A stretch of 57,625 nt of DNA from Strongyloides papillosus. Taxonomy: Eukaryota; Nematoda; Chromadorea; Rhabditida; Strongyloididae. Shown here piece after piece: positions 46,114-56,360 of the stretch (the first letter of the stretch is position 1; each line of letters opens with the position of its first letter). The notes below the pieces were generated by a model that was not told where the DNA came from, searched no databases, and worked only from the letters and a program-made list of their open reading frames with translations. Position numbers and translations under genes: made by a program. The DNA is taken from the NCBI GenBank assembly GCA_005656395.1, contig SRSI01000005.1, positions 1 through 57,625 of the forward strand, given 5' to 3'.

Positions 46114-47332
46114 ATGAAAATATACATCAAACTTTACTGTTTAGTTTTTATCAAATGTAACAAGTAGCATTTTAGACTGCATAACAAATCAAAATGGTAA
46201 TAATCCAACAGTTGTGTACCTTCATACATTTCTGAATTATTTTGATTACAGTGAAAATTATCATTTTGAAATTCTTGATATTTTTTTACTCGGAAAAGAT
46301 AACAAACTTCAATTCAATACTCAAAAACTTGCTTTAGATAGTACTAAACATGTTTTTTTTATGTCTAATAATCAAATACTAAGACGGCTAACATCTGCAA
46401 ATGCACAAATTGATTACGGAAAATATAATTATCGAACCGGCCAAGCATTTGCTCTTATGGAAGATGAATTTTGGAGCTACAATCCATTACCAACATTCTC
46501 ATTTCCAAAAGTTTCATACTCAAGTGATATTGAAGGTAGTGAAAAAGGGATTTTATTACAAAGTGAACTTTATTTTGGGCAACATAGAAATGCGACCGAG
46601 GAAATAAATGTAAACAATAAAACGATAGCAGTTTTCCTAAGCTTATTTAATGAAAAAGCTTTCAACAATGCTTCAAATATCTTAAGATTGCTAATAAATA
46701 AAACAGGAAAAGCAATCTTCCAAAATAGGTGTAATAAGCACAATCCAGCAATAAGAAGAATAAATCTCATAAGAAAAGGTTTTGAAAAAATGGCAGCATG
46801 GATTGGAAGAGACGATATTTTTATTGAAGAAGATAAAAATCGTTTTCTTGTAAGCTTATGCAAGAATATTACGCCAGATCAGACCTTCTCCAATTATGTA
46901 TATAATGAAAAATGTTATAAGAAACTCCCAGTGTTGGTAAAGAACAATCTATTTTTTGTAGATTCAAATAACAGATTAACTTTAAATGGTGGTTCAGGCA
47001 AAATTTGTAATAATATCTCCATGATTTCAACTGAGGATTTTGTTCGAAACATAGAAAAAAACGACCCAGACCAACCAGAATGGTATAAAGATTTAGTTGG
47101 ACTTCCTATGAAATTAGAAAATGGTGCACACCATGTTGCAATAATTGCAACATTTATAACTTTTAGTATAATTGGATATCTCATATTTTTCTGCATTCGT
47201 TTTATCAATTGTTTCAATACATCAATCTACAAAAATATAAGGAAAAATGTAAGAAGGAGAGAATATAGAAGGCATATAAATCAATTTCCAAGGGACAATG
47301 ATTCAATGAATGAAGAATATGAAATGAACTAA
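46114..47332 (+). pseudogene. Viral-type class III-like envelope glycoprotein, partial
   Basis: A 372-codon frame (no ATG; first GTG at 46214; open from about 46145) ends at TAA 47332. Features: several N-glycosylation sequons, Cys residues in pairs, a segment CYKKLPVLVKNNLFF with a downstream Cys and a WYKDL near the membrane, a C-terminal membrane span (about residues 308-330, AIIATFITFSIIGYLIFF), and a basic cytoplasmic tail. The CY-x-x-LPV element followed by a Cys and a Trp before the anchor is typical of chuvirus/rhabdovirus-related (mononegaviral) glycoproteins, which often survive in arthropod genomes alone or as env of BEL/Pao elements. An ATG with a hydrophobic leader at 46114 precedes it in a different frame and reaches TAG after about 18 codons, so the gene is broken at its start. 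The length is short of a typical ~600-residue glycoprotein, so an N-terminal part may be missing. No polymerase, nucleoprotein or LTR is nearby. Insect-specific domestication is possible but unproven. Confidence 0.5.
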
Positions 47333-47796
47333 CTAAATAACATTGATTAATAAATGTAATTTAATAAAAATTGATCATAAAAAATTTCTATATCTTTAAT
47401 TAATATTTGTGTTTTAAACTTGTATTTGATTTATTTAAATAACTTGAAAGTTCAGAAAATTAAAGATTAATAAATTACTTTAAAAATATTCTCTAATTAT
47501 TTAATTTATAAATAAAAAAACAGCATATAAAGATAATTCTTTTTAAACAGATTACATAAAGCATTTGTATTTTTGAAGCTTTTTCTTTATAAATTGTTGA
47601 AATAAAAATTCCAAAGTGATCTTTGGTGTTTAATGAAATAATGTACTTAATAGACTTCTATACATCTAAATTTACATGTTTCTAAACTTCTTGACAATAA
47701 AACTTTTTAATTTTCACTGGTTTCAATCGATTTTATATATTTTAAAATATTTAAATATCTTTAAATTTATATTAATTCAATTTACTTTAGCTACAG
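47333..47796. other. Short gap, likely 3' region and intron
   Basis: A+T-rich. It ends with TTTACTTTAG, an acceptor-like site, at 47781-47790. Confidence 0.35.
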
Positions 47797-48141
47797 GTTA
47801 TCAGCAATGCCAGACCATATTGCGTTCCCTGAAGATGATGGAATAATCTACTTCCTTACAACTGCACCACCAGATAATGCCGCTGATGCTGGTACAATTA
47901 TTTTTATAATTGCTTTAATAATGGTCCTTGGCATTATTTCAATTATTTGTATAATAATTTTATTATATAAAAAAGTAAAGAAATGCTGAAGGTAATTCAC
48001 TAGAATTTATTTATTGTCTCTAGCAATTTAAATTATTTTAGTTCCACTTGCTGCTGCTACTGCGGTTCTTCCAGAAGAAATGAAAGTAACGCAGAAAGTG
48101 GTGAAGAATCACTTATTGGAGACAGATACCGCTGTTTTTAA
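47797..48141 (+). CDS. Small single-pass membrane protein, third type
   Basis: Following an acceptor (CTTTAG, or CTACAG|GTTATC), ATG 47807 opens MPDHIAFPEDDGIIYFLTT, an acidic/Pro-containing short head, then a long membrane span (TIIFIIALIMVLGIISIICI, continuing IILLY) and KKVKKC before TGA at 47987-47989. A donor-like AAG|GTAATT follows directly. After a ~50-bp intron-like stretch, an acceptor (ATTTTAG at 48041) opens a frame reading STCCCYCGSSRRNESNAESG, EESLIGDRYRCF, TAA 48141. This would be a natural Cys-rich (palmitoylation-prone), acidic tail, but the first exon's TGA lies before the donor, so the join is not in frame as written. It may end as a 60-residue protein or carry a lesion. Confidence 0.45.
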
Positions 48142-49296
48142 AAATATTTTAGTAATTTATATTATTTTATTAACTTTTTAATGAAAAAAGTAAAAAATAT
48201 TTAAATATTTTATACTATTTTATTAATTTCTTAATATAAAAATACTATTAAAATATCATAGAAATAACTTTAAGCAAATCCTCATGCTAAATTTTTAAAG
48301 AATATAGAACTAGGAAAATACGTATTCTACAAAGGTAAGTATTAAAATTACTAATATATAAATTACATTTTATAGTAACTTCCTAATATTAAAATAATAA
48401 AACATATATAAGGTAAAAAACTTAGAAAAAAATTGGAGAAATACACATTTTATAGAAATAAATATTAAAATAAATAATAACAGAGTATAATCAGGCATTA
48501 AAAATAATTTTGAAATATCCAAGTTCCATATAAGTATACACAATTAAATATAGTTTAAAAAATTAGCCAAATAATTCGTTAACATAAAAATTATTAAAAT
48601 TTCTACATACATAACACAATAACAAATAATTAGTAAAGTTGGGAAAGTATATCTTCTAATTTAAAAAATATTATTTAAATATATAAAAATATAGTTTTTG
48701 GCACGTAGATTTTATAAAAAAAAACGAATTAATGGCAAAGGAAGTTGATAATAACAATATTAACAATAAAAATTTGTATTATAAACGTTTAAATTCAAGA
48801 AAGATTTATCTTCATCATACAAATCAAAAAACATGTAATAAATATTATAAAAATAAACATATAATTAATATTATTTCATTAAATTATTAAAACATATTTA
48901 AGTTACTAAGAATAATCTCATATATTTAAAAATAATAAATAAATAACAATATTAAGCATAAAAAATTAAATAAAAATATTTAAATAACAATATTTATTCT
49001 TATATATTACTTGGAAAAATGTTTATATTATACCATATATCTAAGTATCTTATTAGGAAAAATTTAAATTTTTGCGGAAAAATGTATATACTATATGTAC
49101 TTTTGTTTTTTTTTTTAAAGTGACAGAAAGATTTTAAGTGAAAGAAATGAAATAAATGTAGGGTTGGTACATTTCCTACACTGTCGGTCTATAAAACCCT
49201 AGTTTCTCGATAGTCGAGAATACTGAGGTTTGCATTTTACTAATTACATAGTAGAAATATATTATTTCACTATGTAATTTCTAGAATGCATTTTTT
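48142..49296. other. Gap; A+T-rich, no gene
   Basis: Nothing but A/T runs until about 49160. From there to 49230 the composition is slightly richer, with TCTCGATAGTCGAGA, a perfect 15-base imperfect-loop palindrome at about 49205-49219. Confidence 0.4.
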
Positions 49297-49334
49297 GTCA
49301 AAAAACCGTGATTTCTCTAAATCACGTCTTTTGA
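49297..49334. repeat. Hairpin, interrupted 17-bp stem
   Basis: GTCAAAAAACCGTGATTT, a four-base loop CTCT, then AAATCACGTCTTTTGAC. The inner AAATCACG/CGTGATTT pairing is perfect and the outer arms pair with a small bulge. It could be a processed small-RNA precursor or a decayed element end. No function claimed. Confidence 0.45.
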
Positions 49335-49603
49335 CAGAAAATTTTGAATAGTTGACATGCACTCCACACCACTAAGCTATGAATAACTTGCATTCACACG
49401 CATTAAATTCAAGAATGTAACAAAATTACATAAATTTTATAAAGACACATAATTCCAGACAATACCATTTGTATACGCAAACAACCATTAGATATTATAT
49501 AAAACTTCAAAATAAACAATGAAAACATGAACAAATTAAAAATTAAAGTTTATTAACATAATAACCAGCAATAGTACAAATAATAATAAATGCTCTACCA
49601 CTA

Positions 49604-49983
49604 CTAAACCATGAAAGAGCTATCAGAATGATAAAATGCATTAAAAGCCTTCTGTTTCTCATCAGACGCCAAAGAAACCAGATTAGTTGAGTTATCTTCT
49701 TCCACAAGATTTGTCTTTGATGAAACACCAGGATTATCACCATCACCACCTGGAGTATTACAAAAGAATTCTTCATTATCAAATGAACTAAGAGAAGTAG
49801 TTGATTTCGAACATCTGGAACAAACAGCATAAAACCTCATTCTGCACAAAATTACCAATTGAGATAAGAAGATAAAAACCAAAAATATCCAAGTTGCCGT
49901 TGCTATTGAAATTGTTGTTGCTACCACTGTTGTTGTTGGTACAGGACAGGAAGCCACACATGTTGATTCACACTAAATATTAT
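49604..49983 (-). CDS. Small single-pass membrane protein with CESTC head
   Basis: The main frame opens after ATATTTAG (acceptor-like, ~49976) as CESTCVASCPVPTTTVVATT, with the Cys pattern and Thr/Val-rich stalk comparable to CEAYVKDMCAVQPSTACPTP of the 37244 protein. A membrane span follows (TWIFLVFIFLSQLVIL), then CRMRFYAVCSRCSK (membrane-proximal Cys cluster), an acidic Ser/Asn-rich tail, and the end HSDSSFMV at 49604. The first start codon in this frame is GTG at 49957. An ATG at about 50000 (ATGGAAAGA, encoding MER as in paralog 1) lies upstream in a different frame. Either an upstream exon supplies the start or the gene carries a one-base lesion. The tail is intact and longer than in the paralogs. 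Function unknown; a cell-surface role is likely from the layout. Confidence 0.55.
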
Positions 49984-50009
49984 CCAATGAATTCTTTCCA
50001 TAAATCATC

Positions 50010-50915
50010 CTTGAAAACTATGAATAACCTATAATGAAACCAAATAATAAAGAAATTAAATTTATAGAATGAGTTGTAAGGGAATGTTACTGTAATAAAG
50101 AAATCGTATATGCAAAAAAAAAGAATGACACTAAGAGAAAATCTAATATACAAAAGAAAAATATATTAAAAATTGAAAAGGGGATGTAATCGCCCACAAG
50201 CGGTTACTATTTGATAAATCATTTTTCATATATTTTAGTCATTATGTTGTATTTTAAATTATAAAACTTACAATAAATATGTTACCTATTTCTAATATTG
50301 TTACAAGTCAATTTAATAAATTTTTTACTTAAGCTAAAATTGCAACACAATTTTGCTCAAAAAATTTAATATTTATAGAATAACAAAGTGAATATTACAA
50401 TACAATATGACAAAAAATGAATTAAGAAAATTAATTACTATTACAAAGAAAAATAATGTTTTTTGGGGTCTATTCAGTAGAAATAGATCTTTAGAGTAAA
50501 ATAGTCTAGAACGCGAGCAGTTACGAACGTACTCGAGCAAAACCATTTACAAGATAAGTCTAAATCATAAAGTCTCAAAAACAACGGCGTTCTAACTATC
50601 CAGTTAAGCTTATCCAAAAAACCATGGCCTTTAGAACTATAAAGTTAAGCCTAACTCATTTAACAAAATTTTCAAATTCCTAATTTCACAGAATTAGTAG
50701 AAACTCTTAATTCGAAACGTAAAGTTAGTGTTAGCAGAATACAACAATAAGTTAACCAAAACTTTTTTATTACAGTGAAAAGAACTATGTATCAACAGTA
50801 TCAATTACTAATTTTTTTTATCATTTTTCAACGTGAAATGTTTATTTCTAATACCTAATCATCTTTATTTTTGTGTAAATATTCTTCATAGCTAGTAGTG
50901 ATGTCTTTTACAGAT
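50010..50915. other. Gap; 5' flank of the 49.9-kb gene
   Basis: TTTCATTATAG|GTTATTC at about 50025 on the minus strand is another acceptor-like site, so an earlier exon may lie here, but none could be fixed. No other feature. Confidence 0.3.
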
Positions 50916-50919
50916 CTTT

Positions 50920-51171
50920 TTATTTATTGACTTGTGCCTTGTACATACACACTACAAGCACATTTTTTGCATCGTACTCGATAATATAGCAATATAATAA
51001 TAGTTTAACAATACACTTCGCTTCTTCTTTATTAAAAGTAGATCCTGTGTAATGTTTTTTTGAAGAATATCTAATGTTCATAGCGTATAATGAATATAAG
51101 TAAATATTTTTTATGCGTATTATTATATTTACACAGTTTAAAGCGTATATTTTGAATATTATAATTTTCAT
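50920..51171 (-). CDS. Small unrecognised protein with hydrophobic start
   Basis: ATG 51171 opens a hydrophobic segment (MKIIIFKIYALNCVNIIIRI) that could be a poor signal anchor, then SSKKHYTGSTFNKEEAKCIV and CYIIEYDAKNVLVVCMYKAQ, ending VNK at 50920. Three Cys in the last half suggest a small folded domain. No family recognised. It lies downstream of, and on the same strand as, the 51472-52158 frame, so it might be a further exon or a related small secreted protein. Confidence 0.3.
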   Translation of the reverse strand: MKIIIFKIYALNCVNIIIRIKNIYLYSLYAMNIRYSSKKHYTGSTFNKEEAKCIVKLLLYCYIIEYDAKNVLVVCMYKAQVNK

Positions 51172-51471
51172 TTTTTCTATGGCGGTTTGAGTAATATCAT
51201 AAAATTATCTGAAATCAATTCTACGAGTTTGGGATGTGAAAGATAGTTAAAATTTAATTTGAATTTCGTGCAATAACGCATTTTTCATAAACTTAAGTAT
51301 CGACATAGATAATAAAGTTTCAGTGTCAGTAGGTTGTATTCCATGTGTAGCGAATAGAGGTAATTAAATATTCAAGTATCTCAAATATCATATATTTGAA
51401 TTAAAGAATTTGTTAAGTAGTATCACAGCTGTAGAAGTTCTTATTTTTGAGACCTCATCTATATTAATGTG

Positions 51472-52158
51472 CTAAAATCCATCTTTAGTATAAAAATTAG
51501 GTTTCTCTTCTATCATCAAATCTACTATGTATACAATTATCTGTAGTTTTATATATTTCATAATTAATTTAGTTAAATATTTTTCAGTGTTTTTCAAGTT
51601 GCTCTTCGCGTTTTTTTGATCAAAGAAGTAAAATTCTAGCAAAAATCTGGATAGTTTGTTCTTTAGGACAATATAACATCTTTTATAATATTTGCAATTA
51701 TTTAGTTTTTCCTTATCTTGCTTAGTCATCACGTGCTTTATATTTTCAAAGTCTTCTTGGTTGTAATAGGTATCAGATCTGTGAAATTTACTAGGATAAT
51801 GCATTATGGCAAACCTTAATTTTAGTGTTAATACATTGTTAGTATCAGAATCCCACGCAAATAATCTTTTAAAAACGGCTTCACACGATTTATTGGTTTT
51901 ACCGACTACAAGATATCTATATTTATCATTTATACCAGTGAATAAAGTGGTGCATGTAAATTGGATTTCTCTACATTCCGCAGGAGCTAAGTAAGTTATT
52001 AGCCTTTCACTCGAACATGTAGCATTTGCTAGGTTTTTTTGATAAATATCTAAGTTGTTTTCAAAAAATAATGTATATAAAAGACAGTAACGCTTATGGT
52101 AGGTGATTATAATGGTTAAAAATAAGCTGATGAGTATTGTTGAGAAACTTACTAATTT
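51472..52158 (-). CDS. Unidentified Cys-containing secreted/membrane protein, no ATG
   Basis: A 228-codon frame is open from a TGA at 52161 to the stop at 51472, with its first internal ATG only at 51804. It begins with a hydrophobic stretch (LVSFSTILISLFLTIII) fit for a signal peptide, then NLANATCSSERLITYLAPAE, REIQFTCTTLFTGINDKYRY, VVGKTNKSCEAVFKRLFAWD, RFAIMHYPSKFHRSDTYYNQ and a Lys-rich, hydrophobic C-terminal part. One N-glycosylation sequon (NAT) and five to six Cys are present. An ATG lies only a few bases before the open frame but in another frame (ATGAAAATTAG), so the start is lost to a one-base change, or a short upstream exon is used (AAAATTAG could be an acceptor). Conserved-looking composition over the whole length argues for a real gene. 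Family unknown. Confidence 0.5.
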   Translation of the reverse strand, partial: KLVSFSTILISLFLTIIITYHKRYCLLYTLFFENNLDIYQKNLANATCSSERLITYLAPAECREIQFTCTTLFTGINDKYRYLVVGKTNKSCEAVFKRLFAWDSDTNNVLTLKLRFAIMHYPSKFHRSDTYYNQEDFENIKHVMTKQDKEKLNNCKYYKRCYIVLKNKLSRFLLEFYFFDQKNAKSNLKNTEKYLTKLIMKYIKLQIIVYIVDLMIEEKPNFYTKDGF

Positions 52159-52159
52159 T

Positions 52160-52540
52160 CATTACAAAAAACAATAATGACGGATAAAGAAAATTCGTTA
52201 TAAAAATCAATTGGTCGTGTCTTTCCGTCTTTTGATAGAAAGTTATCTTTTTTTTACTATAAAAGTGTATAAGAAAACGTTTAGTAAAATAAAATTTACT
52301 TGATAATGTTGATAATAAATTAAAAATAACTTTACGATCCTATAACAAAAATTACGGAAAAAGTGAAAAGTAGAAACATTCAGTAATATTAATTCTTAAT
52401 TTACTAATTATTAAAACGAAACATCTCGGTGATTATCACGTCACTTGAGAAGACGAGTATGAAAAATTGCTGAATTTAAATAAATTTATTTTTTATTATA
52501 AAAATCAGTGGTTTAAAAATCTAAATTTTATACTAGAGAA
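52160..52540. other. Gap between divergent genes
   Basis: A+T-rich. It would hold the 5' regions of the minus-strand frame and the next plus-strand frame. Confidence 0.3.
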
Positions 52541-52723
52541 ATGATATGTGTCTGTAACAACAACATCATCGACACACTTAGAACATTAAATTTTGCTGAA
52601 GTAACACAATCAGCACTTAAGAAATTGTTATTATTTAATATTAGAAGCATTTTAAAAAGTTTTCTTACTTATATAAAGATGTGTGATAACTGTGAATATG
52701 CAAAACTCATTATAGAAAAATGA
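52541..52723 (+). CDS. Short ORF with CxC and CDNC motifs
   Basis: 60 codons, ATG to TGA: MICVCNNNIIDTLRTLNFAE, then a Leu/Lys-rich helix, then MCDNCEYAKLIIEK. The frame is open for a few codons before the ATG. Cys placement (C-x-C near the start, C-x2-C near the end) is suggestive but no family is recognised. Confidence 0.25.
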   Translation: MICVCNNNIIDTLRTLNFAEVTQSALKKLLLFNIRSILKSFLTYIKMCDNCEYAKLIIEK

Positions 52724-53466
52724 AAGCATACTTGTTGACGAAAAAATACCAAAACCTAATAAAATCTACTATTATAAGAAATGAGCCGGCTGACTTTTTA
52801 AACAATGTATAATATATTCTTTAATCTTACAGAAAGAAAAAATCAACAAAGATAAGTATAAAAATTTTAAAAGTTCAGTGACTTTAAATTTTTTTCACAA
52901 TATTATTATCATTTTATTTTCTTTAAAAATATCATTTTGTTTATAATACTTATAGTATATAATAAATAGGACATTAATTTAATCATCACTATTAGAAAGA
53001 TTACGTTTATATTAGTTATGCAAATTAATTACTTTAACTAGTGTCCTTAATCTCTAAAACATGTATTCATCACGATCACTTGAAAAAAAACATGTGTTCT
53101 TGTATATTCAAGTATCGTTAAAATTAAGTTCTAAAAGTTATTTAATAATAAATATTAATTTCAACATTATATCTAGAGTTCCATTATCTAGACAAGTAAA
53201 GTATTCAGAAAATAGTTGTTCAGAAATTAAAATGTTTAACGTTAGAAATATTTTTTTGAACATGCACTATATTCTCTTAATGTATTATGAAAGTGTTAGC
53301 TTTCGATTAGAATGTTTTTGAAACTTGAAGACCATTTAAAAGTATTTTGTTGGACTTTGTTAAAACACAAAACCTAAACATGTCTTTTAGACCAATACAA
53401 TTTATATAGAAATGAACTATATTCGATGGCATTTTAGGACCTAGATTTTTTACCCGTTTTGCAAAC
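52724..53466. other. Gap; one weak ORF
   Basis: An 86-codon plus-strand frame (53061-53321) shows no motif beyond hydrophobic runs and is treated as undecided. Nothing else seen. Confidence 0.3.
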
Positions 53467-53600
53467 ACATTCTAGCTCCTTTTGCATATACAAAACGAGT
53501 TAGAATGTGTGTTCAAAATGAAGGTGAATGTACATGCAAAATTGGTTAGAATGTAGCCTATAGTTTACTACCAGTTTGTAACTTTCATAGTTTCTTACGT
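53467..53600. repeat. Repeat unit, copy 1
   Basis: TTTTGCATATACAAAACGAG then TTAGAATGTG ... TTAGAATGTAGCCTATAGTTTACT. A related unit lies at 54591-54770. Each unit contains several ATATGCAAAA/TATACAAAA boxes on alternating strands. Confidence 0.45.
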
Positions 53601-54590
53601 ATTATGTTAAATTAAAAGATTTTTAAAACTTTTTTTTAGTAAGTTGATAGAAATATTTATTCTCTATCGATAGAATACGACATCACTACTTAATATTAAT
53701 AAGTAACAAAACAAACAAAAATAAATGATAGATATTTTAGAAGTTTTTTTAATCATTTTGTTAAAAATATTAAAAGCAAACAAAGTAAAAAAATATTTAT
53801 ATTATTTTAAGAATAAACTTTACAATAAGTGAGTTTTCCCACAATTTTCACAAAAAACCACATCATTTGCAGTACATTCTTGATTCTCTTCAATCAACTA
53901 ACAATTAAGAGTTTCCTAATGATTTTTTAAAATTTCATACACACATAAAATCACCATCTAAAACTGCTAGTAATCATAATCCTTACTCTATAAGATAATC
54001 GTGCAACATTTAATGCCTAAAATTGTAGTAGTAATAAGTGGTTGCGAAATTTCTTTTATGTTAACATATTACGATCTTAGTTTTGTATAAATATAAAAAG
54101 TTCCAAATCTTATTATTTCCATAAGGTCACTAACTAAAACTAAAAATGTTGAATTTTACAGTAATAGCGGCCCATCGCGCTTATATCAAATTAAACTTTT
54201 TAAGTATGTCTAATTTGGTGAGAGACTTCAACAGGTGAATATATCTAATTAATTATTATTAATATTATTGTACTTGATATTCATTAGATCTATAATACTA
54301 ATAAAATAATTTTTACTGTTTTAAAGTATACGTTATGATGTAAAAATACATAAGAGTATGTGTTTTTTAAAACTGATGCCGTTATTTTTTCCTTTATTAT
54401 TTTATATTTGCTATTACCTTTAAGTATCAATTTTCAAATTTGTGTAAAAATATTAATAAGTCTGTGAAATAATATAAAATGGGTAAATAAACAAATAAAA
54501 AATTTATAATAACTTCAAAACAGGGTCAATTACTAAAAAAACTTGGAAGTCTAAAAAACATTTAAGATAGATAAAACTACAAGCTAAATT
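53601..54590. other. Gap between repeat units
   Basis: A+T-rich; no gene, no bounded repeat. Confidence 0.35.
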
Positions 54591-54770
54591 CAAGCTCATT
54601 TTGCATATACAAAACGAGGTAGAAATGTATATGCAAAACAAAGTTCAATGTATACACAAAATGATTCAAAAATATATATGCAAAATGTATACAACAATAA
54701 CATAAATAATGACTTATAATATAGATATAAAATGGAGTAGAATATAGCCTGTCGTCTACTCCATTTTGGA
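54591..54770. repeat. Repeat unit, copy 2
   Basis: TTTTGCATATACAAAACGAG then GTAGAAATGTATATGCAAAAC ... TAGAATATAGCCTGTCGTCTACT, ending in an inverted pair (AAAATGGAGTAGA with TCTACTCCATTTT). The minus-strand ORF over this unit (54596-54856) is an artefact of the repeat. Confidence 0.45.
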
Positions 54771-55183
54771 TGGTCGGTTATTTTAACATCATCTGCATTT
54801 TGTGGCATTCTGAGCATTTTCGGTCGAAAAGACATGTTTAGGTTTTGTGTGTACATATGAGTTTTTTCGAAACACTTTTTTATTTAAATATGTCAAAAAT
54901 AAAAACAATTTGCAAGAAAAATTATTATTGTTCTGAAAAAGATAGTATAATTGCATTAAATTGTAATTATATTTTATTGTATCTGATTTTTAAGCTACGC
55001 CTATCTTTTAGAACAATAAATAGAAGTTATTCTATTTAAGAAACAGTGTGATACATAGTCTTTTCTACTCAAATTAGCTCAACAATGAATATATTAAATA
55101 CAAATTATTTCATAAATATGACTATTAAACAATTTTTTATATTGTTCTTCCATTTACACATCAATCTTTAATAAGCCATATTT

Positions 55184-55477
55184 TTAAAATAAAACCGCTA
55201 CATTATCTATTTTGTTAGAATTATCATGTTTTCTTTTCTTGGAAATTACAGGTATGCTATCACTAGCATTGACTGATGAAAAGCTATCCTCTTCTTCAAA
55301 AGTTTTAGGAACGCCATTGGACTAACTCCAAGAATCAAAACAACTCTCATACAATTGACAGCTTTTTATTGTAGATTACTCTACAACGTCAATGAAGGCA
55401 TTAACCACATCAAGTGAAGCAGATACTTTTTGAAAAAAATACCTTGTTTAACAGAAGATTTTATAATCAGTGAAATT
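55184..55477 (-). pseudogene. Degraded C-terminal fragment with basic cluster
   Basis: The frame reads NFTDYKIFC, stop, VSASLDVVNAFIDVVE, stop, STIKSCQLYESCFDSWS, stop, then SNGVPKTFEEEDSFSSVNAS, DSIPVISKKRKHDNSNKI and ends VLF at TAA 55184. Three in-frame stops. KKRKH looks like a nuclear localisation signal after an acidic/Ser stretch, as found at the end of DNA-binding proteins and some transposases. No domain recognised. Confidence 0.4.
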
Positions 55478-55479
55478 TA

Positions 55480-56355
55480 AATTAGTATTTGTTTAATAAA
55501 AATGGTAAATTTAAATGTAGAAAAATTCTACTTATATATCATTAAAGCTCTTCTCATCTAAAGAAGGATGGTGTAAACATTTATAATCCAGATGTTCTAA
55601 ATCGAAAATTAACATACCAAAATGCCTATTTAAAATTTACAAATATTGCAATTAATAAAATTACAGAGCAACAAATTGACAAATATCAATTTAAAATTTT
55701 AAAAAACGAAAACTGTATGAAATGAAAAAGTCATTCTTAATTAAAGATTGATTATAATCTAAAATACAATTATCCAACATCTAAATTATTTCAGATTTGT
55801 AAAAACGAAAATAATTTAAAATATATATATAAAACATGTATATTTATTAAGTAATTAATTAAAAACACATAAAAGTATTATTTTTTAGTCTTTATATAAT
55901 TGTTTAATCTTATAGATTGGTAATATCATTATTCTTATTACAATTAATCTTCATTCATTATATGGAAATTTTGCGTTCACTAATTATCCAATATTTCAAT
56001 TTCATATATTATTTTCACAATTATTAATTTATTATATAATAACTATTTTAATTATTTATATACTATTCTAATTATCAACTATTTATACTATCTATCAAAT
56101 GAAAGAAAAAGAAAAAAACAAGTAGTTCTAATTTTCCGAAAAAAAGAGACAATAGAAAATAATATTTCTAAAGAAAATCAAAATAGTCTAAAATAAAGAA
56201 AAGAAAACATTTTACAAAGAGATAAATGCGGAAATAAATGAAACAAGATAATTAAGTTAAAAATTAAAAAGGAAATCCTTAATGACTGATTATTAAAAAT
56301 ACTATATCTATATAAAACATTAAAAAGTTATCAGATCCACGTTAATTACTAACAG
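55480..56355. other. Gap; no gene
   Basis: A+T-rich with long A/T runs. Confidence 0.35.
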
Positions 56356-56360
56356 TATCT

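Noticed and set aside
46401..47217. Open frames on both strands over the glycoprotein remnant (46401-46607 plus, 46570-46863 and 46915-47217 minus)
   Set aside because: Shadows of the 372-codon frame; no motifs of their own.
46114..47332. Idea that the glycoprotein-like frame is a baculovirus/nudivirus per os infectivity factor
   Set aside because: No PIF motif could be matched, and the CY-x-x-LPV region with a C-terminal anchor fits mononegaviral glycoproteins better.
51806..51994. 62-codon plus-strand frame starting MANLNFSVNTLL
   Set aside because: It is antisense to the longer coding-like minus-strand frame 51472-52158.
54596..54856. 86-codon minus-strand frame
   Set aside because: It overlies a short-box repeat unit that recurs at 53467 without that frame.
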